From Flavobacterium branchiicola (GTDB taxonomy: Bacteria > Bacteroidota > Bacteroidia > Flavobacteriales > Flavobacteriaceae): 64,000 bases of DNA. The DNA is taken from positions 391,518 through 455,517 of the forward strand of contig NZ_JAGYWA010000001.1 of the NCBI RefSeq assembly GCF_018383905.1, given 5' to 3'. Within the stretch, counting starts at the first letter, position 1. The number at the start of each line of letters is the position of its first letter. Below the pieces are notes generated by a model, which was not told the origin of the DNA, ran no database searches, and saw only the letters and a program-made list of their open reading frames with translations. Shown in pieces: positions 47,017 to 58,623 of the stretch. A program made the position numbers and the translations under genes.

Positions 47017-47120
47017 TTAAATTCCAAATTTTAAATTCCAAACTCCAAATACAAAATTAAAAACGTTATGTTGATAATTTAATAAAATTGGAGTTTGGGA
47101 TTTAGAAGATGGAATTTTTA
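47017..47120. repeat. Imperfect inverted repeat of the AAATTCCAAA type between rpsB and tsf
   Basis: The left arm (47017-47050) holds tandem AAATTCCAAA-like units ending CCAAACTCCAAAT; the right arm (47087-47120) holds the near-complement, with 12 of 13 inner positions pairing. Related AATCCCAAA/CCCCAAATTCC sequence occurs before thiC (56668-56700). This looks like a dispersed intergenic repeat of Flavobacterium. Confidence 0.65.
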
Positions 47121-47146
47121 CTTTTAACATTAAAATTCAAAATATT

Positions 47147-48109
47147 ATGGCAACAATTACTGCTGCAGACGTAAATAAATTAAGACAATCTACAGGTGCC
47201 GGAATGATGGACTGTAAAAAAGCTTTAGTTGAAGCTGATGGAGATTTCGATAAAGCAATCCAAGTTCTTAGAGAAAAAGGACAAAAAGTTGCTGCTAACC
47301 GTTCTGACCGTGACTCTTCTGAAGGAGCTGCTGTTTCTTTCATCAATGCAGACAACACTAAAGGAGCTATCATCACTTTAAACTGTGAGACAGATTTCGT
47401 AGGTAAAAATGAAGCTTTCGTAACTTTAGCTAAAGATTTAGTTGAAAAAGCGATCAACTTCTCTACTAAAGAAGAATTTTTAGCTTCTGATTTCAACGGA
47501 ATTACTGTTGCTGAGAAATTAATCGAGCAAACTGGTGTTATCGGTGAGAAAATCGAAATCGGTGGTTTTGAAATTTTAGAAGGTGCTTTCGTTGGATCTT
47601 ACGTTCACGTTAACAAAATTGCTGCTTTAACTGCAATTTCTGCTCCAGTTGCTAACGCTGATGTTTTAACTAAAGACATTTCTATGCAAGTTGCTTCTAT
47701 GGGAGCTGACACATTATCTTACAAAGATTTTGATCCTGCTTTCGTTGAATCTGAACTTGCTGCTCGTATTGCTGTAATCGAAAAAGATAATGAAGAAGCA
47801 AAACGTTTAGGAAAAACTTTAAAAAATGTTCCTAAATACATTTCTTTCTCTCAATTAACTGAAGAAGTTATCAAACAAGCTGAAGAAGATGCTAAAGCTG
47901 AATTAAAAGCTGAAGGTAAACCAGAACAAATTTGGGATAAAATTATTCCTGGAAAAGTTCAACGTTTCATCTCTGACAACACTACTTTAGATCAGGAAAA
48001 AGCTTTGTTAGATCAAAACTTTATCAAAGATGATAGTAAAAAAGTTAGCGATTACGTTAAAGGATTCAACGTTGAAATCACAGGTTTCAAAAGAGTTACT
48101 TTAGGTTAA
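47147..48109 (+). CDS. tsf: Translation elongation factor Ts
   Basis: 320 residues. EF-Ts exchanges GDP for GTP on EF-Tu. Motifs: VNKLRQSTGAGMMDCKKALV (UBA-like N-terminus), LREKGQKVAANRSDRDSSEG, TLNCETDFVGKNEAFV (the TDFV core). The C-terminal domain is extended relative to E. coli (283 residues), as usual in the phylum. A terminator follows. Confidence 0.98.
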   Translation: MATITAADVNKLRQSTGAGMMDCKKALVEADGDFDKAIQVLREKGQKVAANRSDRDSSEGAAVSFINADNTKGAIITLNCETDFVGKNEAFVTLAKDLVEKAINFSTKEEFLASDFNGITVAEKLIEQTGVIGEKIEIGGFEILEGAFVGSYVHVNKIAALTAISAPVANADVLTKDISMQVASMGADTLSYKDFDPAFVESELAARIAVIEKDNEEAKRLGKTLKNVPKYISFSQLTEEVIKQAEEDAKAELKAEGKPEQIWDKIIPGKVQRFISDNTTLDQEKALLDQNFIKDDSKKVSDYVKGFNVEITGFKRVTLG

Positions 48110-48128
48110 TATATTATTATTTCAATAT

Positions 48129-48162
48129 AAAAAGCCCGAATATTTATTTATTCGGGCTTTTT
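48129..48162. terminator. Bidirectional terminator after tsf
   Basis: GCCCGAATA (48134-48142) pairs with TATTCGGGC (48149-48157), flanked by A5 and T6. Confidence 0.92.
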
Positions 48163-48165
48163 TAT

Positions 48166-50256
48166 TTAGTTATGTTTTACAACGGGAAAATTTCTCGCAC
48201 GCATTAATGCATCAGATTCGGGAGCGTGTCCTCTGAAATTTTCATACATTTTTTCATTATCAATTTTATTACCCATACTTAAAACGGTATCATAAAGACG
48301 CTTGGAAACCGCTTTATCAAAAGGCCCATTTCCTTCCAGAAAAGCTTCATACGCATCTGCATTTATAACATCTGCCCATAAATAACTATAATATCCCGCA
48401 GCATAACCATCGCTTGAAAATATATGAGCAAATTGCGGAATTCTATGACGCATCACAATTTCAGACGGCATATTAATTTCATTTAATATCTGCTTTTCAA
48501 ACTCATGAGGATTCACAATTTCGGTTGTTAAATGTAATCTCATATCAACAAAAGAACTAGAAATCGTTTCTACTGTTGCAAAACCTTCATTAAAATTTGC
48601 CGCATTCCCAATTCTATCAACCAAAGATTGCGATAAAGGCTCATTTGTTTTATAATGTAGCGCAAACTTGTTTAATACTTCTGGAGTTGCAAGCCAGTGT
48701 TCTAATAATTGCGATGGAAATTCAACATAATCACGGGCAACAGAAGTACCGGACAAACTCGGGTAAGTAACATTTGAACATAAACCATGAAGTGCGTGTC
48801 CGAATTCATGAAATAAAGTCGTCGCATCATCCCAGGAAATTAAAACTGATTCTCCAGGATTCCCTTTTATAAAATTACAGTTATTAGACACGATTGGAAG
48901 CACATTTCCCGTTATTTTCTGCTGATCTCTATGTGAGTTCATCCATGCTCCCGAACGCTTTCCTACACGCGCAAAAGGATCAAAATACCAAAGACCAATT
49001 GCTTCACCAGTATTTTTATTATTTACTTCCCAGACACGAACATCTGGATGATAAACCGGAACATCAAATAGCTGCTTAAATCCTAAATCAAACAATTCGC
49101 CGGCAGTCCAAAACATTCCTTCACGCAAATTCTCTAATTGCAGATATTGCTTTATTTCATTTTGATCTAAATCGTATTTTGCTTTTCGGACTTTTTCGGC
49201 ATAAAAACGGTAATCCCAAGGCTGAATTTTAAATCCTCCGTTTTCCTCATCTACGATTTCCTGCATTGCCAAAACATCATTTTTCACTTTTTCGATTGCA
49301 GGATTCCACACAGATTCCATTAAATCTAACGTTTTCTGCGAATCTTTTGCCATTTTATTAGACAAGCTCCACTCTGCAAAATTATTAAAACCTAGAATTT
49401 TGGCCTTTTGAGCTCTTAATTGTAAAATCGCAACCAGAGTCTCATTTGTATTATTTTCATTGTTATTATCTCCGCGTTTTATAAAAATATCAAACGCTTT
49501 TTCTCTTAAACTTCTGTTATTTGAAAAAGTCAAAAAGGGTTCGATTGAAGATCTTGTATTCCCAATACAACCCAAAATAGCCAAATTTCTTTCTTTCGCT
49601 TCAGCAATTGCAGCATTTTTAAATTCTTCCGGAAGTCCGTCAAAATCCTCTTCAGATTTTAATTCTAAAAACTGATCATTTTCTTCTGCCAACAATTTTT
49701 GGCTAAATGAAGTAAAAAGTCCTGCAAGTTCCTGATTAATTTTTGCGACTTCTTTTTTGTCAGTATCATTTAATTCAGCACCTTCACGAACAAAATTTGT
49801 ATAATAAAGCCAAATTAATCTTTGCTGTTCACTGTTTAGTTTTTTACTTTCTTCCGATTTATAAATTGTTTCTATCCTTGTAAACAATTCTTTATTTTGA
49901 TACATCTTATCCTCTATCTCTGCCAGTTTAGGAGACATTTCTGTATCAACTGCGCTAAATTCAGGAGTACTTAAATTAGACCTGTAAATTCCATAAACCG
50001 CCTGAATCCTTTCAATTGCTGAACCTGAAAGTTCTAAGGCTACAATTGTATTCTCAAATGTAGGTTGCTCTGAATTATTCGCAATAGCGTCAATTTCATT
50101 TAACTTTTCCTGTATAGCAAATTCAATCGCCGGTTTGAAATCAGCAATATTATAAGCGCCAAAATTCGGAACTCCGCCATACGGACCTTCCCATTCTTTA
50201 AGCAAAGGATTAGCAGAATTATTTTTTATAGTGGGTGTAAAAGAGGTATTATCCAT
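48166..50256 (-). CDS. M3-family metallopeptidase (peptidyl-dipeptidase Dcp/oligopeptidase A type)
   Basis: 696 residues. Zinc site HEFGHALHG with the distal glutamate in the following helix (YVEFPSQLLEHW). Other family segments are FDPFARVGKRSGAWM and SSDGYAAGYYSYLWADVINAD. There is no signal peptide, so it is likely a cytoplasmic enzyme that degrades oligopeptides. It could be called dcp or prlC; the sequence alone does not settle which. Confidence 0.93.
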   Translation of the reverse strand: MDNTSFTPTIKNNSANPLLKEWEGPYGGVPNFGAYNIADFKPAIEFAIQEKLNEIDAIANNSEQPTFENTIVALELSGSAIERIQAVYGIYRSNLSTPEFSAVDTEMSPKLAEIEDKMYQNKELFTRIETIYKSEESKKLNSEQQRLIWLYYTNFVREGAELNDTDKKEVAKINQELAGLFTSFSQKLLAEENDQFLELKSEEDFDGLPEEFKNAAIAEAKERNLAILGCIGNTRSSIEPFLTFSNNRSLREKAFDIFIKRGDNNNENNTNETLVAILQLRAQKAKILGFNNFAEWSLSNKMAKDSQKTLDLMESVWNPAIEKVKNDVLAMQEIVDEENGGFKIQPWDYRFYAEKVRKAKYDLDQNEIKQYLQLENLREGMFWTAGELFDLGFKQLFDVPVYHPDVRVWEVNNKNTGEAIGLWYFDPFARVGKRSGAWMNSHRDQQKITGNVLPIVSNNCNFIKGNPGESVLISWDDATTLFHEFGHALHGLCSNVTYPSLSGTSVARDYVEFPSQLLEHWLATPEVLNKFALHYKTNEPLSQSLVDRIGNAANFNEGFATVETISSSFVDMRLHLTTEIVNPHEFEKQILNEINMPSEIVMRHRIPQFAHIFSSDGYAAGYYSYLWADVINADAYEAFLEGNGPFDKAVSKRLYDTVLSMGNKIDNEKMYENFRGHAPESDALMRARNFPVVKHN

Positions 50257-50517
50257 TTCAATCTGGCTTTAATTGTTCTGGCTCCTATTTTTTTGGAGCT
50301 TCTTATAATTTCAAAATTACCTAAAAAATAGGAATTAAAATTAAAATCGATTGTTACAAAAAAGAATAAGAATACCTCAATTGATGGCTGTAAAAAATTT
50401 CACTCTTTTTTTTTTAAGAAAAACCTTTATAATAAAATAAAGAAATCTTAAATTCACGAACAATACCAGAGTAATCAATTTTACATTTCTAAAGCAACAC
50501 TATTAAATCTTTTTCCA

Positions 50518-53500
50518 TTGAAAAAATTACTATACATTTCATTGTTAATAAGTTCAGTTATTCATTCGCAAAACAAAAGTTTGTTTTGGGAAATATCAGG
50601 TAATGGTTTAACTAAAAACTCTTATTTGTACGGAACAATGCATGTTAATGAGAAAGTTTCTTTTCATTTATCTGATTCCTTTTTCAAGAATCTTCTTGGA
50701 TCTGATATTGTTGCCAATGAAAGTAATCCTGAAACCTGGGGAGAACTAAATGATCTAATGAAAAGTAACGATTACGATTTGTACTCTAAATTCTATAGAG
50801 AGTTTTATCTATTTCCTGCAAGTAAGGAGACCATCAAAGATATTTTTACTAATGACAACAGTAAATACTTTAAAAACATGTTGTCGGGAGCAGAAGGTGA
50901 TCAGGCCGATTTTCAGGAGAATACGGTTTTAGATATGTTTATTTTTCAAACTGGAAAAAAGTATAAAAAAAGAATTGCAGGACTTGAAAACGCAAAACAA
51001 TCTATGATTTCAATTCTTGAGGTTATTGATGATGAAGCTAAACCGAAAGATGAGAATAAAATTGCTTTAATGAAGATTTTAAAGAACCGAAATCCGACTG
51101 AAGTTCTTAAAGAATATTACAGAGAAAAGGATATTGTAATGCTGGACTCTATTTATAAATTACTTTTTTCAAAAAAAGCGCATGATGCACTGATTGTAAA
51201 CCGAAACAAAGTAATGACCAAAAGTATCGATTCTATTGCCAAAACAGGAAGTTTGTTTTCTGCTGTTGGAGCAGCTCATTTGGGCGGAAATGAGGGTATA
51301 ATTGAACTTTTAAGACAAAAAGGATACAACGTAAAACCCATAATTGATAACTTTACTGAAACGGGAAAAAATCAAAAAAAGACAATCGAGGCTTATTTTC
51401 CAAATCCTAATTTTACTGTTACTTCTACAAATGATAAAATGCTGCAATTGCCGTTGTACAAAACGACAATCGAAGATAATGCAAGCTTAGGATCTCCAGA
51501 CTTTACAAATGGTGGTGCTATAACAATTAAGCGAATTCCGTTAAACTATTTCCTTAAGAATAGTAATAATCAATATCAGGCAAAATCATTAGACAGTCTC
51601 TTTTTTGAAAAAATTGCGGGAGATATTCTTGAGAAAAATTATTTTGAACAACCAAACTATTCGGGATATGATATAAAAAATGTCACTAAAACCGGAAATA
51701 GTCAGCATTCAAAATTTTTCATCACTCCATTAGAAATCATTTCTATTTCGATGACCGGACCTGCAAATTATGTTCGTCAATATGAAAATGAAGTCTTTAA
51801 CAATATTAAAGTAAAGCCTTTTAAAAATGAATGGGAAAAAATAAAACCTCTAAAAGGTGGATTTGAAGTAGAAATTCCGTCTTTTAATTTTGTTTTTGGA
51901 AATGGTACCGAAAAAGAAACCGATATCGATATTCAGGCTTACGACAATCAGGAAAAGAGCTATTATTTTTTAAGAGAAAAAACACTGAATGATACCGAAA
52001 CCTTAGAGGATTCAGGATATGAGCAAAAACAAATTCATTATCAGTTCTATTTACAGCAAGATCAGAGTTCAACTACATTAGACTATAATGAAGCTGAAAA
52101 CTCAGTTGTTTCGTCTTCAAAAATTGGAGACCGCAGCATGAAGCTAAAATCAATTATTGCTGGAAATAAATATTATTTACTAGGAACCGTTAACTCTTCT
52201 GAGGTAAATACAAATCGATTTTTTAAATCGTTTACTGTCATGCCTTTTAACTACAGATCGAAAACAAAAGTTTACAAGGATTCAATCGCAAATTATAAAA
52301 TTGAAATTCCGCAGAAAGAGAATGAAAATTTATTTTTAAACCTAAAAACAAAACAATATCAATCTAAAAATATTTTTGGAGCATCGACCAAATTTCAGGT
52401 TTTTAGTTCTGAAGCTGATCGAAAATTCAACTTGAGATATTACAAGTACCCCAAATATCAGGAAAATCAGTCTATTGATACGGTTCAGAAAATGCTTAAA
52501 AAGCAATTTTTAAATCAATACGAAACAGATGCCGAAGAAAACTACTTTGAAGATGAAGACGAGAATTATGAAAGCTCCACTTCCCTATTAAATCCGGAAT
52601 TGTTTGTAAAAAAAGGTTTTTCGGGATCTCAATGGAATAAAATTCTTCAAAACAAAAAAGACAATTATGAATTTTTAAATAACACTACCACATTTAATAA
52701 AGAAAACGATAGTTATACCATTGAAGCATTAGTTTCTAAACCTAATGCAACACAGGCTATTAAATACAAAGCGCTTTATAAAGACAATACCTATTATTTA
52801 CTAAACACACTAGTTGACAGGAATTACAAAAATGATGATCCTGCAATCGAAAAAACTTTTGGCTCATTGGATTTTATTGAAAATATAAAAAATAAAACCA
52901 ATGAAAATAAAATCAGTCTTTTTATAGAAGATGCAAAAAGCCCGAAAGATACTATTCGTTATTCTGCCCTAAACTCTATAAAGAACCTTGGTATTTCGAA
53001 AAGTGATTTCGAAGTCGTGACAAATTTCATTAATACTTTCAATTTTAAAGAAAGTGAAACTGATGCTATAACATCTCTTTTAGAAAAACTGGGAAAAATA
53101 GATGATGAAAGAGTTATTCCATTTCTTGAAAATTATTACAAAAAGGAATCAACAAAAACTGATGTACAAATTAGTATTCTAAAAAGTATCTCCCACCAAA
53201 AAACGAAAACTGCTTACAAAAAAATCAATGAGTTATTGGAATTTGATCTTCCTATTCCGGATAATCAATATGAAATTAGCAGCCTTTTTTATGCCTTTAT
53301 AAATGATGCGGAAAATAGCAAAGAATTATTTCCTCAGATTTTTCAATATTATAGCATCAAAGAATACCATAATCCTATCATTAATTTTTGTAATTCTCTG
53401 TTTGAGAAAAAACTAATCTCGGTAAAAAAACTAAAAGCATTCAAACCAATAATTCTTACCAATACAAAGTTAGAATACAAAAGAGTAGCCAGCTGGAATC

Positions 53501-54198
53501 AAAAAAATAAAGTTAACGACAAAGCCGAAGAAAATGAAGACGAAATAATTGCTTTTACCGACACTGCAGCATCATTAGACGACTTAATCAATTATACTAC
53601 TTTAATCTATAATTACATTGACGACAGCGCGGTAAAAGAGATTCTGAAAAAAATAAAAAATCTGGACATTCCAGAATTAAATATAGAATTGGCGAGATTG
53701 GGCATTACTCATAATGATTTGTCATCTGCTGAAATTGCCGGTTTTTTAAATGATCCTAAAACACAATTTGCGACTATCAATTTACTTTCAAACCAAAATA
53801 AAAAAGATTTAATACACTTTACAGATGATGAGATTGCAAAAGCTGCGGTAATCAATTTTCAAAATCTTTCTAAAAAAGACTCGATTTCTTTACTTGAAAA
53901 GAAAATTGTCGAGAAAAACGAAAAAGAAGTCTCACTCTATTTCTATAAAATAAAAAGAAAAAATAAAGAGATTGATACAGGTAAAAGCCAATTGTATACT
54001 ATTGGTTTTATCAATGAAAATGGAAAGATAAATCCGCTTGCCTATAAGGCAATTAATTTGAAGCAAATTAATGACAAAGAGGAAGATTTAGATAAGAAAT
54101 ACAAGCTTGTTGTTGCTGAGTTTTTGAATACAGAGCACCTGAGAGCGAGTTTTGAAAAAGAAAAAGAGAATAATGAATCAATTCTTGATGAATATTAA
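50518..54198 (+). CDS. Large secreted TraB/GumN-family protein with long C-terminal extension
   Basis: 1226 residues. The start is TTG: the signal peptide KKLLYISLLISSVIHSQ begins immediately after it and no ATG is in frame nearby, so an unusual TTG start is likely. Residues about 20-285 form a TraB/GumN domain (SYLYGTMHVNEKV at the start; FSAVGAAHLGGNEGIIELLR at the end), a fold related to metal-dependent Tiki proteases. The remaining 900 residues contain several beta-rich repeats and, from about 790, helical repeats of HEAT type (IRYSALNSIKNLGIS, RVIPFLENYY). This extension makes it four times the usual family length. Substrate and role unknown. Confidence 0.85.
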   Translation: MKKLLYISLLISSVIHSQNKSLFWEISGNGLTKNSYLYGTMHVNEKVSFHLSDSFFKNLLGSDIVANESNPETWGELNDLMKSNDYDLYSKFYREFYLFPASKETIKDIFTNDNSKYFKNMLSGAEGDQADFQENTVLDMFIFQTGKKYKKRIAGLENAKQSMISILEVIDDEAKPKDENKIALMKILKNRNPTEVLKEYYREKDIVMLDSIYKLLFSKKAHDALIVNRNKVMTKSIDSIAKTGSLFSAVGAAHLGGNEGIIELLRQKGYNVKPIIDNFTETGKNQKKTIEAYFPNPNFTVTSTNDKMLQLPLYKTTIEDNASLGSPDFTNGGAITIKRIPLNYFLKNSNNQYQAKSLDSLFFEKIAGDILEKNYFEQPNYSGYDIKNVTKTGNSQHSKFFITPLEIISISMTGPANYVRQYENEVFNNIKVKPFKNEWEKIKPLKGGFEVEIPSFNFVFGNGTEKETDIDIQAYDNQEKSYYFLREKTLNDTETLEDSGYEQKQIHYQFYLQQDQSSTTLDYNEAENSVVSSSKIGDRSMKLKSIIAGNKYYLLGTVNSSEVNTNRFFKSFTVMPFNYRSKTKVYKDSIANYKIEIPQKENENLFLNLKTKQYQSKNIFGASTKFQVFSSEADRKFNLRYYKYPKYQENQSIDTVQKMLKKQFLNQYETDAEENYFEDEDENYESSTSLLNPELFVKKGFSGSQWNKILQNKKDNYEFLNNTTTFNKENDSYTIEALVSKPNATQAIKYKALYKDNTYYLLNTLVDRNYKNDDPAIEKTFGSLDFIENIKNKTNENKISLFIEDAKSPKDTIRYSALNSIKNLGISKSDFEVVTNFINTFNFKESETDAITSLLEKLGKIDDERVIPFLENYYKKESTKTDVQISILKSISHQKTKTAYKKINELLEFDLPIPDNQYEISSLFYAFINDAENSKELFPQIFQYYSIKEYHNPIINFCNSLFEKKLISVKKLKAFKPIILTNTKLEYKRVASWNQKNKVNDKAEENEDEIIAFTDTAASLDDLINYTTLIYNYIDDSAVKEILKKIKNLDIPELNIELARLGITHNDLSSAEIAGFLNDPKTQFATINLLSNQNKKDLIHFTDDEIAKAAVINFQNLSKKDSISLLEKKIVEKNEKEVSLYFYKIKRKNKEIDTGKSQLYTIGFINENGKINPLAYKAINLKQINDKEEDLDKKYKLVVAEFLNTEHLRASFEKEKENNESILDEY

Positions 54199-54248
54199 AG
54201 TTATAATTACGTTAAAATAATTAACTTTGAATACACAGATTTTGTAAT

Positions 54249-54911
54249 ATGTTTAAAACCAGAAAAGAAATTGTTTTTGTAATTCTAGCAGGAATTTTTA
54301 TAACTAATGCCGTTGTCGCCGAATTAATTGGCGGAAAGCTTATTCAGATTGGACCATTTGTAATGAGTATTGGAATTTTGCCCTGGCCTGTAGTTTTCTT
54401 AACAACAGATTTAATTAATGAGTATTTTGGCGAAAAAGGAGTAAAAAAACTCTCTTTTATCACGGCATGTTTGATTGCTTACGCATTTTTAATACTGTTT
54501 ATGGCCATTATAATTCCGGCAGCAAAAGGAATAAGTCCTGTAAACGACGATCAGTTTAAAGCGGTTTTTGGGCAAAGTATGTGGATTATAGTAGGTAGTT
54601 TAATTGCCTTTATGATTTCGCAATTAATAGATGTTAGTGTATTCTGGTTTTTTAAAAACCGGACTGGTGATAAAAAAATATGGCTTAGAACTACGGGATC
54701 AACGGTTATTTCGCAGTTATTTGATTCTTTTATTGTTCTGGGAATTGCCTTTTGGCTTCCAGGAAAAATTAATTTTGAAACCTTTCTTTCATCTGCTATA
54801 GTTGGTTATACATTTAAATTATCAATAGCTATTTTATTGACACCTTTAATTTATGCCGGCCATCATTTGATTAAAAAGTATTTAGACGAAGATCTTTCTA
54901 ACAAAGAGTAA
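54249..54911 (+). CDS. Queuosine precursor transporter (YhhQ/Vut_1 family)
   Basis: 220 residues, about six membrane helices. Family marks: ILAGIFITNAVVAELIGGKL, LPWPVVFLTTDLINEYFGEKG, and STVISQLFDSFIVLGIAFWLPG. Members import queuine or preQ0/preQ1. Together with queG at 4467-5393 it supports queuosine synthesis or salvage here. TAACTTTG at 54222-54229 may be its -7 box. The lipoprotein gene follows 15 bp later. Confidence 0.9.
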   Translation: MFKTRKEIVFVILAGIFITNAVVAELIGGKLIQIGPFVMSIGILPWPVVFLTTDLINEYFGEKGVKKLSFITACLIAYAFLILFMAIIIPAAKGISPVNDDQFKAVFGQSMWIIVGSLIAFMISQLIDVSVFWFFKNRTGDKKIWLRTTGSTVISQLFDSFIVLGIAFWLPGKINFETFLSSAIVGYTFKLSIAILLTPLIYAGHHLIKKYLDEDLSNKE

Positions 54912-54926
54912 AAAAACATTTGGATC

Positions 54927-55607
54927 ATGAAAAAATTTAATACGATTATTTTATTCTCCATAACCTGTTTCCTATTTAGCTGTGGCAACGAAGAAAAAAA
55001 GCAGCCTAAAAAAATCATTGCGCCCGTTAGTGTTTTAAAACCGGCATCGACAAAAATAAATCGAACAGTTTCGGCAAAAAATATCACTGCGCCAAAAGAA
55101 ATTGAATCACAAAAAGTAGTGGATAAAGAGACTGCTTTTGCTGTGAAAAACAATATCGATATTATATCACATCTTCCTAATACAACAACCAAAAAAGAAC
55201 CTGCACCCATAGATATTAAAAAGAAAGTAAACGAAGAGTTATTGAATTTTGTGAACGTTCGAAAAATATTAGACAAGTGTAAAATGGGACAAACTTTAAC
55301 CCAAAAACAATTAACTCAAAACTTTGAAATTCCGGAAGAAGCTGTTAAACTTGTTAAAAGTGTTACCAAAACGGCAGAAAATGAAATTGCAGTAAAATGG
55401 CAATCGACCTGGCTGGTTGAAAAAGTATCAGACGCCGAACTGGAAGACGGCAAAATGAAAGTAGTTTTCAGAGCCAATAAAATGTATACCTCCGGAAATG
55501 CGATTGGCATAAAATACAACAGAAAAATATACAACGATCTTGTAATCGTTGGTCGTTCGGCCTATATTCCTAGTGTAAAAGGATATAGCTGGCAAATTGG
55601 AAAATAA
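54927..55607 (+). CDS. Lipoprotein of unknown function
   Basis: 226 residues. Signal peptide and lipobox MKKFNTIILFSITCFLFSC (Cys19), a lysine/alanine/proline-rich linker (about 25-85), and a C-terminal domain of about 110 residues (LNFVNVRKILDKCKMGQTLT … WQIGK) without a family I recognise. It overlaps tag by one base, so the two are co-translated. Confidence 0.8.
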   Translation: MKKFNTIILFSITCFLFSCGNEEKKQPKKIIAPVSVLKPASTKINRTVSAKNITAPKEIESQKVVDKETAFAVKNNIDIISHLPNTTTKKEPAPIDIKKKVNEELLNFVNVRKILDKCKMGQTLTQKQLTQNFEIPEEAVKLVKSVTKTAENEIAVKWQSTWLVEKVSDAELEDGKMKVVFRANKMYTSGNAIGIKYNRKIYNDLVIVGRSAYIPSVKGYSWQIGK

Positions 55608-56176
55608 TGGAAAACACAAATACTATCAGATGCGGCTGGTGCAGCTCCAGTGATTTATATAAAAAATATCATGACGAAGAATGGGGAACTCCCGTTTATG
55701 ATGATCCAACTATTTTTGAGTTTTTAATTCTTGAAACTTTTCAGGCTGGTTTAAGCTGGATTACCATTTTAAATAAAAGAGAAAACTTTAAGACCGCTTT
55801 TGACAACTTCGATTATAAAAAAATTGCCAATTATTCGGAAGATAAAATTGAAGAATTACTTCAGGACACTGGAATTATTAGAAATAAACTTAAAGTAAAA
55901 TCTGCCGTTTCAAACGCTCAGGCTTTTATGAAAATACAGAACGAATTTGGAACTTTCTCAGAATATATCTGGAAATTCGTTGACGGAAAACCAATTGACA
56001 ACAATCCGAAAACGTTAAAAGATGTTCCAGCCACAACTCCAATTTCTGACACCATCAGCAAAGATTTAAAGAAACGAGGATTTAAATTTGTCGGTTCAAC
56101 TGTTATTTACGCGCACATGCAAGCCACTGGAATGGTCAATGATCACGTGGAAGATTGCTGGACTCGAAAAAAATAG
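55607..56176 (+). CDS. tag: DNA-3-methyladenine glycosylase I
   Basis: 189 residues. Tag excises 3-methyladenine in base-excision repair. The zinc and fold signatures are present: RCGWC at the N-terminus, YHDEEWGTPVYDD, FEFLILETFQAGLSW, and the C-terminal HMQATGMVNDHVEDCW. Length matches E. coli Tag (187). Start overlaps the lipoprotein stop (TAATG). Confidence 0.96.
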   Translation: MENTNTIRCGWCSSSDLYKKYHDEEWGTPVYDDPTIFEFLILETFQAGLSWITILNKRENFKTAFDNFDYKKIANYSEDKIEELLQDTGIIRNKLKVKSAVSNAQAFMKIQNEFGTFSEYIWKFVDGKPIDNNPKTLKDVPATTPISDTISKDLKKRGFKFVGSTVIYAHMQATGMVNDHVEDCWTRKK

Positions 56177-56180
56177 TTTT

Positions 56181-56253
56181 GTTTCAGATTTCAGGTTGCA
56201 ACTGAAGCTCAAAAAACATCTCGCATACAAACTTGAAACCTGAAACTTGAAAC
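56181..56253. repeat. Hairpin-forming intergenic repeat (CTTGAAACCTGAAAC type)
   Basis: The right arm is a 24-nt unit at 56230-56253; the left arm (56181-56203) is its imperfect complement. The same 24-nt unit recurs exactly at 56737-56760, before thiC. A dispersed repeat of unknown function. Confidence 0.75.
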
Positions 56254-56281
56254 TTTTTTAAACTTTCAAACAAAAATTATC

Positions 56282-56289
56282 TATATTTG
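56282..56289 (+). promoter_or_regulatory. -7 element TATATTTG of the thiamine operon
   Basis: An exact TAnnTTTG match 10 bp before the riboswitch aptamer. A -33 TTG at proper distance is not evident. Confidence 0.6.
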
Positions 56290-56297
56290 CTTCACAC

Positions 56298-56373
56298 TTT
56301 AGGGGTGTCTACAAAATTGTAGGCTGAGATTTTACCCTCTGAACCTGATCTAGTTCATACTAGCGTAGGGAAA
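56298..56373 (+). promoter_or_regulatory. TPP riboswitch aptamer (THI element)
   Basis: Canonical thi box: AGGGGTGTC, then GGCTGAGA (CTGAGA at 56324-56329), ACCCTCTGAACCTGATC, TAGTTCATACTAGCGTAGGG. It binds thiamine pyrophosphate and controls the downstream thi genes. Confidence 0.97.
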
Positions 56374-56390
56374 AGTAAGATGACTTCTGC

Positions 56391-56458
56391 GCGCATTTTT
56401 ATGCGCTCTTGTAGCCATTCCTAAAGTATATCTATATACTAAATTCAAAAAGGAATGG
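56391..56458 (+). promoter_or_regulatory. TPP riboswitch expression platform sequestering the thiS start
   Basis: After a GCGCAT-TTTT-ATGCGC hairpin (56391-56406), CCATTCCT (56415-56422) is exactly complementary to AGGAATGG (56451-56458), which covers the AGGA ribosome-binding sequence and the thiS ATG (56455-56457). Between them AGTATATCTATATACT (56425-56440) forms a small hairpin. No T run follows, so control is probably of translation rather than termination. Confidence 0.7.
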
Positions 56459-56661
56459 AACTAAAAATCAATCAACAAACCAAACAATTCAATGCTGAAT
56501 CGCTAAGCGTTCAATCATTGCTCGACCTCGAAATTCCGCACAAACAAAACGGAATCGCCGTTGCTATCAACAATACCGTTGTTCCAAAAATACAATGGAA
56601 AGAATATCTCGTACAAGAAACTGACGATATTTTAATTATTTCTGCTACACAGGGAGGTTAG
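56455..56661 (+). CDS. thiS: Sulfur carrier protein ThiS
   Basis: 68 residues, ubiquitin-like fold ending in the required Gly-Gly (ATQGG). ThiF adenylates the terminal glycine, which then carries sulfur as a thiocarboxylate for thiazole formation by ThiG. It is the first gene after the riboswitch, and its start codon is in the predicted sequestering stem. Confidence 0.96.
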   Translation: MELKINQQTKQFNAESLSVQSLLDLEIPHKQNGIAVAINNTVVPKIQWKEYLVQETDDILIISATQGG

Positions 56662-56712
56662 AATTTAAATCCCAAAAAATAAACCCCAAATTCCAATTTG
56701 CCAATCGCACGT

Positions 56713-58593
<1,881 letters not shown>

Positions 58594-58623
58594 AAAATAG
58601 AGGAAAGAACAAAGAGAAAAGAC

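Noticed and set aside
56374..56454. Transcription terminator as TPP riboswitch output
   Set aside because: The hairpin at 56391-56406 is not followed by a T run; complementarity to the thiS start fits translational control.
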